From JAIBAC01 sp046331095 (GTDB lineage: Bacteria; Actinomycetota; Acidimicrobiia; UBA2766): DNA of 64,000 bases. The notes beneath the pieces were generated by a model, which worked only from the letters and a program-made list of their open reading frames with translations, did not search any database and was not told the DNA's origin. The stretch lies in contig JAXLRM010000006.1 in assembly GCA_046331095.1 (NCBI GenBank), positions 124,001-188,000 of the forward strand, written 5' to 3'. How positions within the stretch are numbered: the first letter of the stretch is position 1; each line of letters opens with the position of its first letter. Positions 44,154-52,435 of this stretch are shown in pieces. The translations under genes and the position numbers were made by a program.

Positions 44154-44960
44154 CTAGGTGAGGATGCGAACCGGCGTCCCGAGCGGAAGGATCGCCGCGA
44201 CCGCCTCGATGTCGGCGTTGTTCATACGGATGCAGCCGTGACTCACGTCGGCGCCGACGGTGCCCGGCTCGTTGGTTCCGTGTATCCCGAGAGATCCGGC
44301 ACCGCCGTTGAACGTCTTCAGGACCGCCGAGAACCCGTTGAGCACGTACGTGCGCGTGCCGTAGGGACCTTTCGGGTCCGGCGGGCGCAGCAACTCCATC
44401 ATGTAGAACGTGCCGCCCGGGGTCGGGTACCGCTCGCGACCGATGCCGACGGGGTAGCTGGACACGAGCTGGCCCTGGCGGAACACCTCGAGCTGCTTGC
44501 CCGTCAGCGACACCTGCACCGCGTACGCGAGGCCGCTCACGCGCACGTCCGACCCCCGCACCCAGCCCGTCGAACCGTTCGGGCGCACCGGCAGCATGAC
44601 CTCGTACCAGGTGGCGTCGTCCACGAGGAGCTCCTTGACGACGAGGAGCGTCTGGGGCTGGCCGTGCTCGGTCTTGTTCGAGAGCCGCATGCGCACGCCG
44701 GAGTCGGGATCCGGCGCGACGTAGACGTCGATCGCCTCGGGTACGACGGTCGCGGCGTATGACTCGAAATCGCCCTGGAGCGTGCGGCGCGACGTCGCCG
44801 TGGGTAGCACACGCGCTCCGGAGGGTGCCTCCGCGGCGTCGCCGCTGCGGAACGGTTGCGCCGCGGCGGACGCGTCGACCTGGCGCGGGGTCGGGATGAC
44901 CAGCACGGCGACGCCGGCCGCTACGAGGCTGACTGCGAGGATCCGGGACCAGAGGCGCAT
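44154..44960 (-). CDS. L,D-transpeptidase (YkuD family)
   Basis: A 268-residue exported cell-wall enzyme. An N-terminal signal or anchor (ILAVSLVAAGVAVLVIP) leads to an SH3-like part and the YkuD catalytic domain. The catalytic motif is GIHGTNEPG followed by VSHGCIRM, with the nucleophile Cys at about 243. It makes 3-3 peptidoglycan cross-links or attaches proteins to them. ATG 44960 follows a 12-bp perfect palindrome TCGAGATCTCGA at 44970–44981. Confidence 0.92.
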   Translation of the reverse strand: MRLWSRILAVSLVAAGVAVLVIPTPRQVDASAAAQPFRSGDAAEAPSGARVLPTATSRRTLQGDFESYAATVVPEAIDVYVAPDPDSGVRMRLSNKTEHGQPQTLLVVKELLVDDATWYEVMLPVRPNGSTGWVRGSDVRVSGLAYAVQVSLTGKQLEVFRQGQLVSSYPVGIGRERYPTPGGTFYMMELLRPPDPKGPYGTRTYVLNGFSAVLKTFNGGAGSLGIHGTNEPGTVGADVSHGCIRMNNADIEAVAAILPLGTPVRILT

Positions 44961-45134
44961 CGGTGTAAGTCGAGATCTCGAGACGGTGGGGAACGGGCGG
45001 GGAACGACCTGCCGGCCAGCCTATGTGCCCCAACGGGATATTCGTGACGCGCCGTAGCGGTCCTGCTGCACGATGGGGGTTCGGTGGCGACGTCCGCGGC
45101 CACCGGGTTGGAGTCGTTCCGGGCCATGGCACGG

Positions 45135-45209
45135 TGGTGGGGGCGACAGGTTTTGAACCTGTGACCTCTCGCGTGTGAGGCGAGCGCTCTCCCGCTGAGC
45201 TACGCCCCC
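45135..45209 (-). tRNA. tRNA-Val (CAC)
   Basis: Complete cloverleaf on the minus strand: acceptor GGGGGCG/CGCCCCC, anticodon stem CTCGC/GCGAG with loop CTCACAC (anticodon CAC), T arm ACAGG/CCTGT. Discriminator A and an encoded CCA are at 45138–45135. Confidence 0.95.
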
Positions 45210-45235
45210 GGAGCCGTGCGACTCTACCAGACGCC

Positions 45236-45283
45236 GAAACGCCCCCCGGGAGACCCGAGCGGGGTCCCGAGGGGCGCTTCGGG
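45236..45283 (-). terminator. Hairpin downstream of the SCP2 gene
   Basis: On the minus strand GAAGCGCCCCTCGGGA pairs with TCCCGGGGGGCGTTTC across an 11-nt loop, an almost perfect 16-bp stem starting 31 nt after the SCP2 stop and ending before the tRNA-Val gene. Confidence 0.7.
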
Positions 45284-45314
45284 CGTCACCGTGGTGACGC
45301 GGGTTCGGGTCCGG

Positions 45315-45872
45315 TCAGCTCAGGACCGGGGCGAGCTGCATGATCATCATCATGTCGCCGATGATCTGGATCTTGCCGGACATGAAGAGCTCCTGGGGGT
45401 TCGCCTCCCCACGGCCCATCTGCTCGGCGACCTCCTGGCTCATCGAGAGCGTCGCACGCGGCGTCTCGACGTTGGGCTCGGCACCGCCGAAGGTCACGGC
45501 GACCCACTCGTCGCCGTCGCCGTCGGTGGTGACGACCTTGAGGGTCCCTTGCGCGGCCTTGAGAGTGCTGACCGCGGCCGGGTTCTTGATCATCGTGGCC
45601 AGGGTCTCACCGCCGACGGGACCCATGCCGCCTTCCTCGAGGCGCTGCACGGCCTTCTCCCAGTTGGCGCCGTCGAGGGTGACCTGCACGAGGGTGTCCT
45701 CGTGGCGGCCGTCGGTGACCTCGATCGCGCTGTCCTTGATGCCCATCGACCAGAGGCCTTCGCCCGTGATCTCGAAGCAGATGCGGCCAGGACCTTCGTC
45801 GACGCCCTCTGCGATCGACGCGAACTGAACGGGCAACTCGGTCCTGAAGTACTCAGCAGGACTACTCGCCAT
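45315..45872 (-). CDS. SCP2 sterol-binding domain protein
   Basis: A 185-residue protein made of one SCP2 domain with the hydrophobic lipid-cavity pattern (GRICFEITGEGLWSMGIKDS, MGRGEANPQELFMSGKIQI). It would carry sterol or acyl-CoA ligands in the cytoplasm. ATG 45872 has GAGGGG upstream. A TetR-type palindrome at 45959–45976 lies 87 nt upstream, so expression is probably ligand-controlled. It may cooperate with the acyl-CoA dehydrogenase pair at 62–64 kb (inference). Confidence 0.85.
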   Translation of the reverse strand: MASSPAEYFRTELPVQFASIAEGVDEGPGRICFEITGEGLWSMGIKDSAIEVTDGRHEDTLVQVTLDGANWEKAVQRLEEGGMGPVGGETLATMIKNPAAVSTLKAAQGTLKVVTTDGDGDEWVAVTFGGAEPNVETPRATLSMSQEVAEQMGRGEANPQELFMSGKIQIIGDMMMIMQLAPVLS

Positions 45873-45958
45873 TTCGTTTCCCCTCTTGGTTGGCCTCGCA
45901 CCACCACCCGCGTCGGCGAGCGGCGCTCTGGTCTGGACCGGCACAAGGTATCACATGA

Positions 45959-45976
45959 TGAGTAAGCGCTTGCTCA
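45959..45976. promoter_or_regulatory. TetR-family operator-like palindrome upstream of SCP2
   Basis: TGAGTAAGCGCTTGCTCA is an 18-bp palindrome with one mismatched pair, centred on AAGCGCTT. Many actinobacterial TetR regulators of fatty-acid and CoA metabolism bind such sequences. It sits in the 172-nt spacer between the SCP2 gene and the tRNA-Val(GAC) gene. Confidence 0.6.
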
Positions 45977-46044
45977 CCCTCTCCCGCACGATCGGGAAGC
46001 TCCCACACGGGCGCAAACCGCCGTTTGCTAGGGTCCCTACGCTC

Positions 46045-46121
46045 GGGTGCTTAGCTCAGCCTGGCAGAGCGCTTCCTTGACGCGGAAGAGGTCAGAGGTT
46101 CAAGTCCTCTAGCACCCACCA
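46045..46121 (+). tRNA. tRNA-Val (GAC)
   Basis: Acceptor GGGTGCT/AGCACCC, anticodon stem CTTCC/GGAAG with loop TTGACGC (anticodon GAC), T arm AGAGG/CCTCT, then discriminator A and encoded CCA at 46118–46121. Confidence 0.95.
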
Positions 46122-46139
46122 CCGGCCCCCGACCCCCAC

Positions 46140-46440
46140 CCAAACGCGGGCAGAACGACCCGCCAGCGCGACAGACCACCCGCGTTTGGGAGGCACCCCA
46201 CCCCAAACGCGGGCAGAACGACCCGCCAGCGCGACAGACCACCCGCGTTTGGGAGGCACCCCACCCCAGCGGCGGCCACCCCGGGGAGGCGACCCCACCC
46301 CAAACGCGGGCACAACGACCCGCCAGCGCGACAGACCACCCGCGTTTGGGAGCACCCCACCCCCGCGGCGGCCACCCCGGGAGGCGACCCCACCCCGGGG
46401 CACAACGACCCGCCAGCGCGACAGACCACCCGCGTTTGGG
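46140..46440. repeat. Palindromic repeat cluster, three full copies and one truncated
   Basis: The 408-nt gap between tRNA-Val and the GH5 gene is filled by 51-bp units at 46140–46190, 46203–46253 and 46300–46350, and a fourth at about 46396–46440 that lacks its left arm. Each full unit starts CCAAACGCGGG and ends with its reverse complement, with a constant interior containing CCGCCAGCGCGACAGACC. A spacer with GGCGGCCACCCCGGG is also repeated between copies. Read on the minus strand the interior shares TCGCGCTGGCG with the array at 57.9–58.3 kb, so both belong to one family in opposite orientation. No gene is seen in this stretch. Confidence 0.85.
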
Positions 46441-46529
46441 AGGGGGCCCCGGCAGCGGCGGGATCGGCGCGGCAGGTCAGGCGGGCCGGTCCGGCGAATC
46501 CAACCCCGATGGGAGGCAAGGGACGAACC

Positions 46530-48371
46530 ATGACCCTCGCCAGGCGTCGTCGCCGCAGCCACGAGTGTGGTTGCGGCGACGACGGTCGGCTCGCCTTCTG
46601 CACGCCGACCCCGGCATCCGCCGCGGCCGCGGACGCGGACGCGGAGCCGACGACACCGCCGCTCGGATGGCTCCACGTCGAGCATCCGGGCGGGGGGCGG
46701 CGCCCCTTCGTCGCCGACGCGTCCGGCCGCGTGGTGATTCTGCGTGGTGCCAACACCACCGGCCTGTACCGGAACCACGACGACGAGGACCGCTACCCCG
46801 GCACCGAACCCAAGCCGCAGGACCCCGCCGCGTACGAGGGCACCTGCCCTGCCAACGACGGCCGCTGGGGCGACCCGCCTGTCTGCCAGGTCGACGCCGG
46901 CGCGGGACCGTGGACGTCCGCCGGCGACGACAGCCGCAACGACCTTTCGCAGATGCGCGCCCTCGGATGGAACTTCGTCCGCCTCGCGATCACCTGGGAG
47001 CAGGTCGAGCCCGAGCCCGGCCGCTATGACGCGCAGTTCGTCGAACGCGTGGCACAGGTGGTGCGCTGGGCCGAGGAGCAGGGCATCTACGTCCTCGTCG
47101 ACTTCCACCAGGACAACTACGGCGACATCGAGCGCCCGACCCCGCGCACCGACGCGGGCTTCCCGCCGCTGTGGACACGACCGACGGGGCAGGCCGACGG
47201 CCCGCCGCGCTGGGCGGTGATGACCGACGGCAAGCCGAACGTGAACCTGCTCGGGTTCAGCGTCCTGTCCCCCGCGGTTTCACGGGCGTTCACCAACTTC
47301 TGGTTCAACCGGGTCGCGCCGGTGCCCCAGGGCGACGCACCGGGACCCGGCCTCCAGGACCACTACATCGGTGCTGTCGCCGCGGTCACGCGGCGCCTGC
47401 GCGACGCACCGGCAGTCGCGGGGATCGAGATCATGAACGAGCCCCAACCGGGTGAGGTCGGCTTCACGGCGATGGCCCGCGACCTGCTGTACCCCTTGTA
47501 CGCACGAGTCATCCAAGCGGTGACGGGGGTCCGCGACGGCCTGCCGACCTGCCCCGCGGAGGCGCCCACGTCCCACGACGGCTCGTGCGCATACCCGGAC
47601 CTCGGCGTGCGCGACACACGTCACGCCTTCTACTTCGAGCCGAACGCCTTCCGGAACCTCGTCGACATCTCGGTGCAGCCGAACCGGCCGTTCACCACCT
47701 ATCCCGAGATCGTGTACGCGCCGCACGTCTACACCCACATCTTCACGCTCGACCGCGTCCTGTTCCGGATCCCGCCGGAACGCGCGGTCTGGCCGTCGTA
47801 CGCGTTCGCCCTGCAGACCGCCGACGTCGAGGCCAAGGCGATGGGAGCCGCGCTCGTGGTCACCGAGTTCGGCGGGCCCGACCGCGAGTTCCCGACCGTC
47901 ACCGAGCACACGGTCGCGCAGATGGACCGCTTCGGGGTCGGGGCGACGGTGTGGGACTGGAAGAACAACTGCGGGCTCGAGGCGTCATGCGGAGCAGACG
48001 AGCCGGGCCGCTGGACGGTGTACGCCAGCGGTGGCCCCGGGCCCCACCCACCCCAGAACGGCCCGCTCCTACCCGGCCACGTCGCGACGCTCGCCCGGGT
48101 GTACCCGCGGCTGACCGCGGGCCGGCTCGACGCGTGGACCTTCGACCCCGCGTCGGGGGCATTCGCCATGTCGGCGTCGTCGGACGGCGCCGTCACCGTG
48201 GGCGACCGGGAGCACGAGACCCTGGTGGTGGCGCCACCTCGGGTCGCGTCGGGGACGTTCGCCGTGTCGGGCGCCGCTGCCCTCGACGGCGTCGTGACCA
48301 ACCCCGACGGGAGCCGCTGGGCGTGGGTCGCGCCGAGCGGCGCGGGCGCCTACTCGATCACCCTGGGCTGA
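46530..48371 (+). CDS. GH5-family glycoside hydrolase (endoglycoceramidase-like)
   Basis: A 613-residue (beta/alpha)8 glycosidase. The acid/base E304 lies in EIMNEPQPGE and the nucleophile E446 in LVVTEFGGPD; FVRLAITWEQ and VDFHQDNYG are further GH5 blocks, and a beta-sandwich domain ends the protein. The layout is nearest to endoglycoceramidase-related GH5 enzymes; the substrate is not certain. The first 35 residues are odd: Arg- and Cys-rich instead of a signal peptide, while a neighbouring frame encodes a hydrophobic GVVAAATSVVAATTVG stretch, so the 5' end may carry compensating frameshifts. ATG 46530 has AAGGGA upstream. Confidence 0.85.
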   Translation: MTLARRRRRSHECGCGDDGRLAFCTPTPASAAAADADAEPTTPPLGWLHVEHPGGGRRPFVADASGRVVILRGANTTGLYRNHDDEDRYPGTEPKPQDPAAYEGTCPANDGRWGDPPVCQVDAGAGPWTSAGDDSRNDLSQMRALGWNFVRLAITWEQVEPEPGRYDAQFVERVAQVVRWAEEQGIYVLVDFHQDNYGDIERPTPRTDAGFPPLWTRPTGQADGPPRWAVMTDGKPNVNLLGFSVLSPAVSRAFTNFWFNRVAPVPQGDAPGPGLQDHYIGAVAAVTRRLRDAPAVAGIEIMNEPQPGEVGFTAMARDLLYPLYARVIQAVTGVRDGLPTCPAEAPTSHDGSCAYPDLGVRDTRHAFYFEPNAFRNLVDISVQPNRPFTTYPEIVYAPHVYTHIFTLDRVLFRIPPERAVWPSYAFALQTADVEAKAMGAALVVTEFGGPDREFPTVTEHTVAQMDRFGVGATVWDWKNNCGLEASCGADEPGRWTVYASGGPGPHPPQNGPLLPGHVATLARVYPRLTAGRLDAWTFDPASGAFAMSASSDGAVTVGDREHETLVVAPPRVASGTFAVSGAAALDGVVTNPDGSRWAWVAPSGAGAYSITLG

Positions 48372-48438
48372 GCGGACGCGCGTGCACGCGTCACTTCGCG
48401 CCGCGCCGGGCCCGCCGCGCACACGCCGAGAGGGGACT

Positions 48439-49140
48439 TCACCAGGAGCCGCGGCCACCGAGGACCGCCGGCACGGTGCGCACCAGGAGGAGGAGATCGA
48501 GGCGCAACGACCAGCGCCTGATGTAGTCGAGGTCCATCTCCATCCAGTGGGCGAAGTCGACGTCGGAGCGCCCGCTCACCTGCCAGATGCACGTGAGGCC
48601 GGGCGTCACCGACAGACGTCGCCTCTGGAGCCAGTCGTAGGTCGCGACCTCCGCGGGCAGCGGCGGCCGCGGGCCGACGAGGCTCATCTCGCCCTTCATC
48701 ACGTTCCAGAGCTGGGGCAGTTCGTCGATGCTGAGCTTGCGGATGGTGCGTCCGACCGGAGTGACGCGGGGGTCGTCGTGGAGCTTGAACACCGGCCCGT
48801 CGACGTCGTTGCGGGACTCGAGTTCCCCCTGGCGCTCGGCGGCGTCCTCGAACATCGAACGCAGCTTCAGCATCCGGAAGCGCCTGCCGTCGCGGCCCAC
48901 CCGTTCCTGGCGGTAGATCGCAGACCCCGGGCTCGTGGTCGTGACGAGCAGCGCCGTCAGGGCGATCAGCGGCAGCAACAGGACCAGGAGCACCGCAGCG
49001 CCCACGACGTCGATCAAACGCTTGATCACGAGCTGCCAGGGTCGCGCACCGAGCAAACCGGTTCCGCCCAAGTCCCCGAGGAGGACGACCTCCTCGGCGG
49101 CAGGCACGCCCACGACTGCCATGTCCAGATCCCGATCCAT
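48439..49140 (-). CDS. Polyprenyl-phosphate sugar-phosphate transferase (WcaJ/PglC type)
   Basis: A 233-residue membrane enzyme that moves a sugar phosphate to undecaprenyl phosphate, the first step of a polysaccharide. A short N-terminal part is followed by one membrane segment (AAVLLVLLLPLIALTALLVT) and the catalytic domain with ERVGRDGRRFRMLKLRSM, LSIDELPQLWNVMKGEMSLV and GPRPPLPAEV. It is the compact form without the four-helix N-terminal half of WbaP. No other glycan genes adjoin. Confidence 0.9.
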   Translation of the reverse strand: MDRDLDMAVVGVPAAEEVVLLGDLGGTGLLGARPWQLVIKRLIDVVGAAVLLVLLLPLIALTALLVTTTSPGSAIYRQERVGRDGRRFRMLKLRSMFEDAAERQGELESRNDVDGPVFKLHDDPRVTPVGRTIRKLSIDELPQLWNVMKGEMSLVGPRPPLPAEVATYDWLQRRRLSVTPGLTCIWQVSGRSDVDFAHWMEMDLDYIRRWSLRLDLLLLVRTVPAVLGGRGSW

Positions 49141-49358
49141 CGGACCCCACTCGGAGAACAGGCGACAACCGCCCAGCCGACGGCGTCACTCCCTACTGCT
49201 CTGCTCTGCTCTGCGTGGGCGCCGCACGGCCAGTCCGTCCAGTGCGAAGTGCGCCCTGGAGCGATGTCTACCACGCGCCCCGAGTCACCTCAAGTGGCTC
49301 GATTCGTCGCCATCCGCCCATGAGGCTCGTGCAAGCGACGGCGGGGGCCGCGAACCTA

Positions 49359-49374
49359 GACGGTGGCCGCCGTC
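49359..49374 (-). terminator. Weak palindrome after the M20 gene
   Basis: GACGGTGGCCGCCGTC, a 16-bp near-perfect palindrome just past the M20 peptidase stop on the minus strand. The rest of the 237-nt gap (49141–49377) holds only a short CTCTG tandem repeat at about 49198–49213. Confidence 0.3.
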
Positions 49375-49377
49375 CGC

Positions 49378-50583
49378 TCAGATCACCCCCGCGGCGGCGT
49401 CGAGTGCGAGTGCGGTCAACAAGCGCACGCCCGTGCCGATCGCGCGCTCGTCGACGTCGAATCCCGACGCGTGCAGGTCGACAGCGGACTCGGGGTGGTC
49501 GGGGTCACGCGCTCCGAGGCGTACGTAGCAGCCGGGAACCTCCTCGAGGAACCATGCGAAGTCGTCCCCGCCCAGGGACTGCTGGGCCTCGACGACCGAA
49601 CCTGCGCCGAGGACGTCGGCACCGACACGCCGCACAGCGGCTGCGAGGGCGGCGTCGTTGACAACCGGAGGGTGCCCGCGGGCGTGGTCGAGCTCGCACT
49701 CGGCTCCGTAGAGCCGCACGCTGTCGTCGAGGAGTCGGGCCAGGAGGCCGGGGGCCGCGTCCCACGTCTCGCGGTCGACGGTGCGGAAGCTCCCGAGCAG
49801 TTCCGCCTCGCTCGGGATCACGTTCGCCGACGTGCCGGCGTGGACGGCGCCGAAGGTCAGGTTCGCGGCACCGCGCATGTCGGTGAGCCGGTTCACCGCG
49901 AGCGTCAGGTCGGTGACCACCCGCGAGGCGACGGTCACGAGGTCGACGGTGGTGTTGGGGCGTGCGGTGTGACCACCGGGACCGCGCAGCACGATGCGGA
50001 CGCGGTCGACGGCGGACGTGATCGGCCCCGCACGCACGCCGACGGTCCCGACGTCGAGGCGCGGCTCGACGTGCAAGCCGAACATCGCGACGACGTCGTC
50101 GAGGACACCGGCGGCGATCATGACCTCCGCCCCGCCGGGGATCGCCTCCTCGGCGGGCTGGAACACGAGACGCACCCTGGCCCTCTCCAGCAGGCCGCCG
50201 TCGGCGGCCGCTTGCGCGAGAGCGAGCCCCGCACCCAGGACCACCGTCGTGTGGACGTCGTGGCCGCAACAGTGCGCCACCCCCGGCACCTGCGAGGCGT
50301 AGGGGACGTCCTTGACGTCGTCGATCGGGAGGGCGTCGAGGTCGGCCCGCAGAGCCACGACAGCTCCGCCGCCCTGATCGCGCGCCGCGCCGATGTCGCA
50401 CCACAGGCCGGTGCCGCCTGGAAGGACGACCGGCTCGAGACCGGCGACCTGCAGACGCTGCGCCACGAGGTCGGTCGTGTCGTGCTCTGCCCAGCTCAGC
50501 TCCGGATGGCTGTGGACGTGACGGCGGATTGCGCAGAGCTCGTCGCTGTGACCGTCGAGGAACCCGTCGACATGCCAGGTCAC
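49378..50583 (-). CDS. M20-family amidohydrolase (IAA-amino acid/N-acyl hydrolase type)
   Basis: A 401-residue dinuclear metal peptidase. Visible residues are ALRADLDALPI, CGHDVHTTVVLGAG (metal-binding His and Cys), QPAEEAIPGG (catalytic and ligand Glu) and the C-terminal GGDDFAWF; the dimerisation lid (GPGGHTARPNTTVDL) is present. The Cys-Gly-His-Asp pattern puts it with amidohydrolases such as hippurate and IAA-conjugate hydrolases. GTG 50583 overlaps the stop of the YbdK gene (GTGA), suggesting linked function in amide chemistry. Confidence 0.9.
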   Translation of the reverse strand: MTWHVDGFLDGHSDELCAIRRHVHSHPELSWAEHDTTDLVAQRLQVAGLEPVVLPGGTGLWCDIGAARDQGGGAVVALRADLDALPIDDVKDVPYASQVPGVAHCCGHDVHTTVVLGAGLALAQAAADGGLLERARVRLVFQPAEEAIPGGAEVMIAAGVLDDVVAMFGLHVEPRLDVGTVGVRAGPITSAVDRVRIVLRGPGGHTARPNTTVDLVTVASRVVTDLTLAVNRLTDMRGAANLTFGAVHAGTSANVIPSEAELLGSFRTVDRETWDAAPGLLARLLDDSVRLYGAECELDHARGHPPVVNDAALAAAVRRVGADVLGAGSVVEAQQSLGGDDFAWFLEEVPGCYVRLGARDPDHPESAVDLHASGFDVDERAIGTGVRLLTALALDAAAGVI

Positions 50584-51734
50584 GAGGGCCCCCCTCCCAA
50601 GCCGGTGCTCGCCTCGAACTCGGCCACGAGTGCGGCAGGCACCGCCCTCACGCCGCCGGCCGTGGCGGCCACACGTCGCTGGCGATCCGAGCTCGACGGC
50701 CCCGAGAGCAGCGCGTGCACGCTCGCGAGCTCGGCGGCGCAACCGAGCTCGGCGGCCACCGGGGCGAGCTCGTCCACGAGTGTCCCGACGGCGTCCCGCA
50801 AGCTGCAGTGGCCGCCCTCGGTGTCTGTGATGAGCTCGGCGTCGAGGCCGTGGCGGGCGGCACGCCACTTGTTCTCCTTGATGATCCACGGCCGCGGGTA
50901 GCCGAGTTGGGCACCGCGGTCGTGTGCCGCGTCCATCGACGCCACGAGCGACTGCGCCAGGGCTGCGACCGCGACGACGTCGTCGAGGCGGGGTAGACCG
51001 TCGCACATGCGCAGCTCGACGGTCCCGAAGTCGGGATGGGGCCGGATGTCCCACCACACCTCGCGGATCGACGCGATCGCGTCGACCGAGACGAGCGCCG
51101 TCATGAACTGCTCGAACTCGTCCCAGCCGCTGAGCTGGTACGGCAGGCCCGCGGTCGGCAGGGCTTCGAAGAGCTTGCTGCGGGCGGATGCCAGCCCCGT
51201 GTCGTGGCCGTGCCAGAACGGGCTCGACGCGCTCAGCGCGAGGAAGTGGGGGATGTAGGCGCTCAGCGCGTTGGCGATCGCGATCGCCTTCTCCGAGCCA
51301 CGCACGCCGACGTGCACGTGGACGCCGAAGATGAGCAGACGGCGGGCGAGCCACTGCATCTCGTCGACGAGCTTGAGGTAGCGCTCGTCCTGGGTGACGT
51401 CCTGGAGATGCCACTCGCCGAAGGGATGCGTGCCGCTGCACATGAGCGCGAGCCCGTGACGGCGGGCGAGCTCGTGGATCACGGCGACGGTTCCGCTCAG
51501 GTCCGCGGCGACCTCCTCGATGGTGGAGCACACCCCGGTGATGACCTCGATGGTGTTCTCGAAGAGCTCGTGCTTGGCCTTGGTGACGGTGTCCGAGCCG
51601 GGGTGCTCGACGGCGAGCTCGTCGAGGATGCACGTGGCCTTGTTGGCGAGGTCGCCGGTGCCGCGCTCGACGAGCATCAGCTCCCACTCGACGCCGACGC
51701 TCGCGTGTTCGGACTCGTTGAAGTCGATCTGCAC
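50580..51734 (-). CDS. Carboxylate-amine ligase, YbdK/GCS2 family
   Basis: A 384-residue ATP-dependent ligase of the glutamate-cysteine ligase GCS2 type. Core blocks are ASVGVEWELMLVERGTGDLA, FENTIEVITGVC, FGVHVHVGVRG and WWDIRPHPDFGTVELRMCD. Members join glutamate or a similar carboxylate to an amine; weak glutamate-cysteine ligase activity is known for YbdK. GTG 51734 is 23 nt from the divergent cyclotransferase-like gene and the stop overlaps the M20 hydrolase. Confidence 0.9.
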   Translation of the reverse strand: MQIDFNESEHASVGVEWELMLVERGTGDLANKATCILDELAVEHPGSDTVTKAKHELFENTIEVITGVCSTIEEVAADLSGTVAVIHELARRHGLALMCSGTHPFGEWHLQDVTQDERYLKLVDEMQWLARRLLIFGVHVHVGVRGSEKAIAIANALSAYIPHFLALSASSPFWHGHDTGLASARSKLFEALPTAGLPYQLSGWDEFEQFMTALVSVDAIASIREVWWDIRPHPDFGTVELRMCDGLPRLDDVVAVAALAQSLVASMDAAHDRGAQLGYPRPWIIKENKWRAARHGLDAELITDTEGGHCSLRDAVGTLVDELAPVAAELGCAAELASVHALLSGPSSSDRQRRVAATAGGVRAVPAALVAEFEASTGLGGGPS

Positions 51735-51757
51735 GGCCCGAGGCTACTGTGGCTCCC

Positions 51758-52435
51758 ATGCGGGCTCCGTCAGGGCATGGCCAGTCAGGGCTGCAGCGAT
51801 CCGACCAGGTCTGGTACGCGGCCTACGGCTCGAACCTCGACCGCGCCCGGTTCGACTGCTACGTCGTGGGTGGCCGGCCACCGGGCGCAGCGCGGACCTA
51901 CCCCGGTTGTCGCGACCGCGAACCTCCGGCGGACGAGGCGGCCGCCCGCATCCCGCACCGCCTCTACTTCGCAGGCGCGTCCACCGTGTGGGGCGGCGCC
52001 GTCGCGTTCGTGGAGACCACCCCCTGCGCCCGCGCCGGACGGGAGACGCTGGTACGGCTGTACCGGATCACGTGGGAGCAGTTCGCCGACGTCCACGCAC
52101 AGGACAACTGGAGCGGTGAGCTCCACGCCGGCCTGCCGACCCTGCCCACCTTGCGATCACGCCGGGTCGTGACGGTCGGGTCGGGCTGGTACGACACCGT
52201 CGTCTACCTCGGCGAACACGACGGCGCGCCCGTGCTCACGTTCACGGCAGCCGCACGCGAGGCGGTCGGCGATCTCGCCGCGCCGGCCGGCGCCTACGTG
52301 GAGACGATGGCCCGCGGCCTGGCCGCGAGCCACGGCCTCGGTGCGCACGAGGTCGCCGAGTACGTGGCCGCCGCTCCCGGCGCGGCCCCGGGCCCGGCCC
52401 CGGGCCCGGGCCCGGGTGTCAGTCGAGTTCGGTGA
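51758..52435 (+). CDS. Gamma-glutamylcyclotransferase-like protein
   Basis: About 225 residues. The signature YAAYGSNL (residues about 20–27) is the loop that defines the GGCT fold, and the rest of the core is beta-rich (GAVAFVETTP, LVRLYRITWEQFADVHAQDN). The C-terminus is an Ala/Gly/Pro low-complexity tail of alternating GCCCCG and CCCGGG. ATG 51758 is about 9 nt after a TACTGT box, consistent with a leaderless message; GTG 51749 is an alternative. The neighbouring divergent YbdK ligase makes a gamma-glutamyl or related metabolism plausible. The 3' end overlaps the next gene on the opposite strand. Confidence 0.75.
   Translation: MRAPSGHGQSGLQRSDQVWYAAYGSNLDRARFDCYVVGGRPPGAARTYPGCRDREPPADEAAARIPHRLYFAGASTVWGGAVAFVETTPCARAGRETLVRLYRITWEQFADVHAQDNWSGELHAGLPTLPTLRSRRVVTVGSGWYDTVVYLGEHDGAPVLTFTAAAREAVGDLAAPAGAYVETMARGLAASHGLGAHEVAEYVAAAPGAAPGPAPGPGPGVSRVR

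Noticed and set aside
46092..47108. Open frame on the minus strand across the repeat cluster
   Set aside because: Its repeated peptide is only the translation of the palindromic DNA repeats and the antisense of the GH5 gene.
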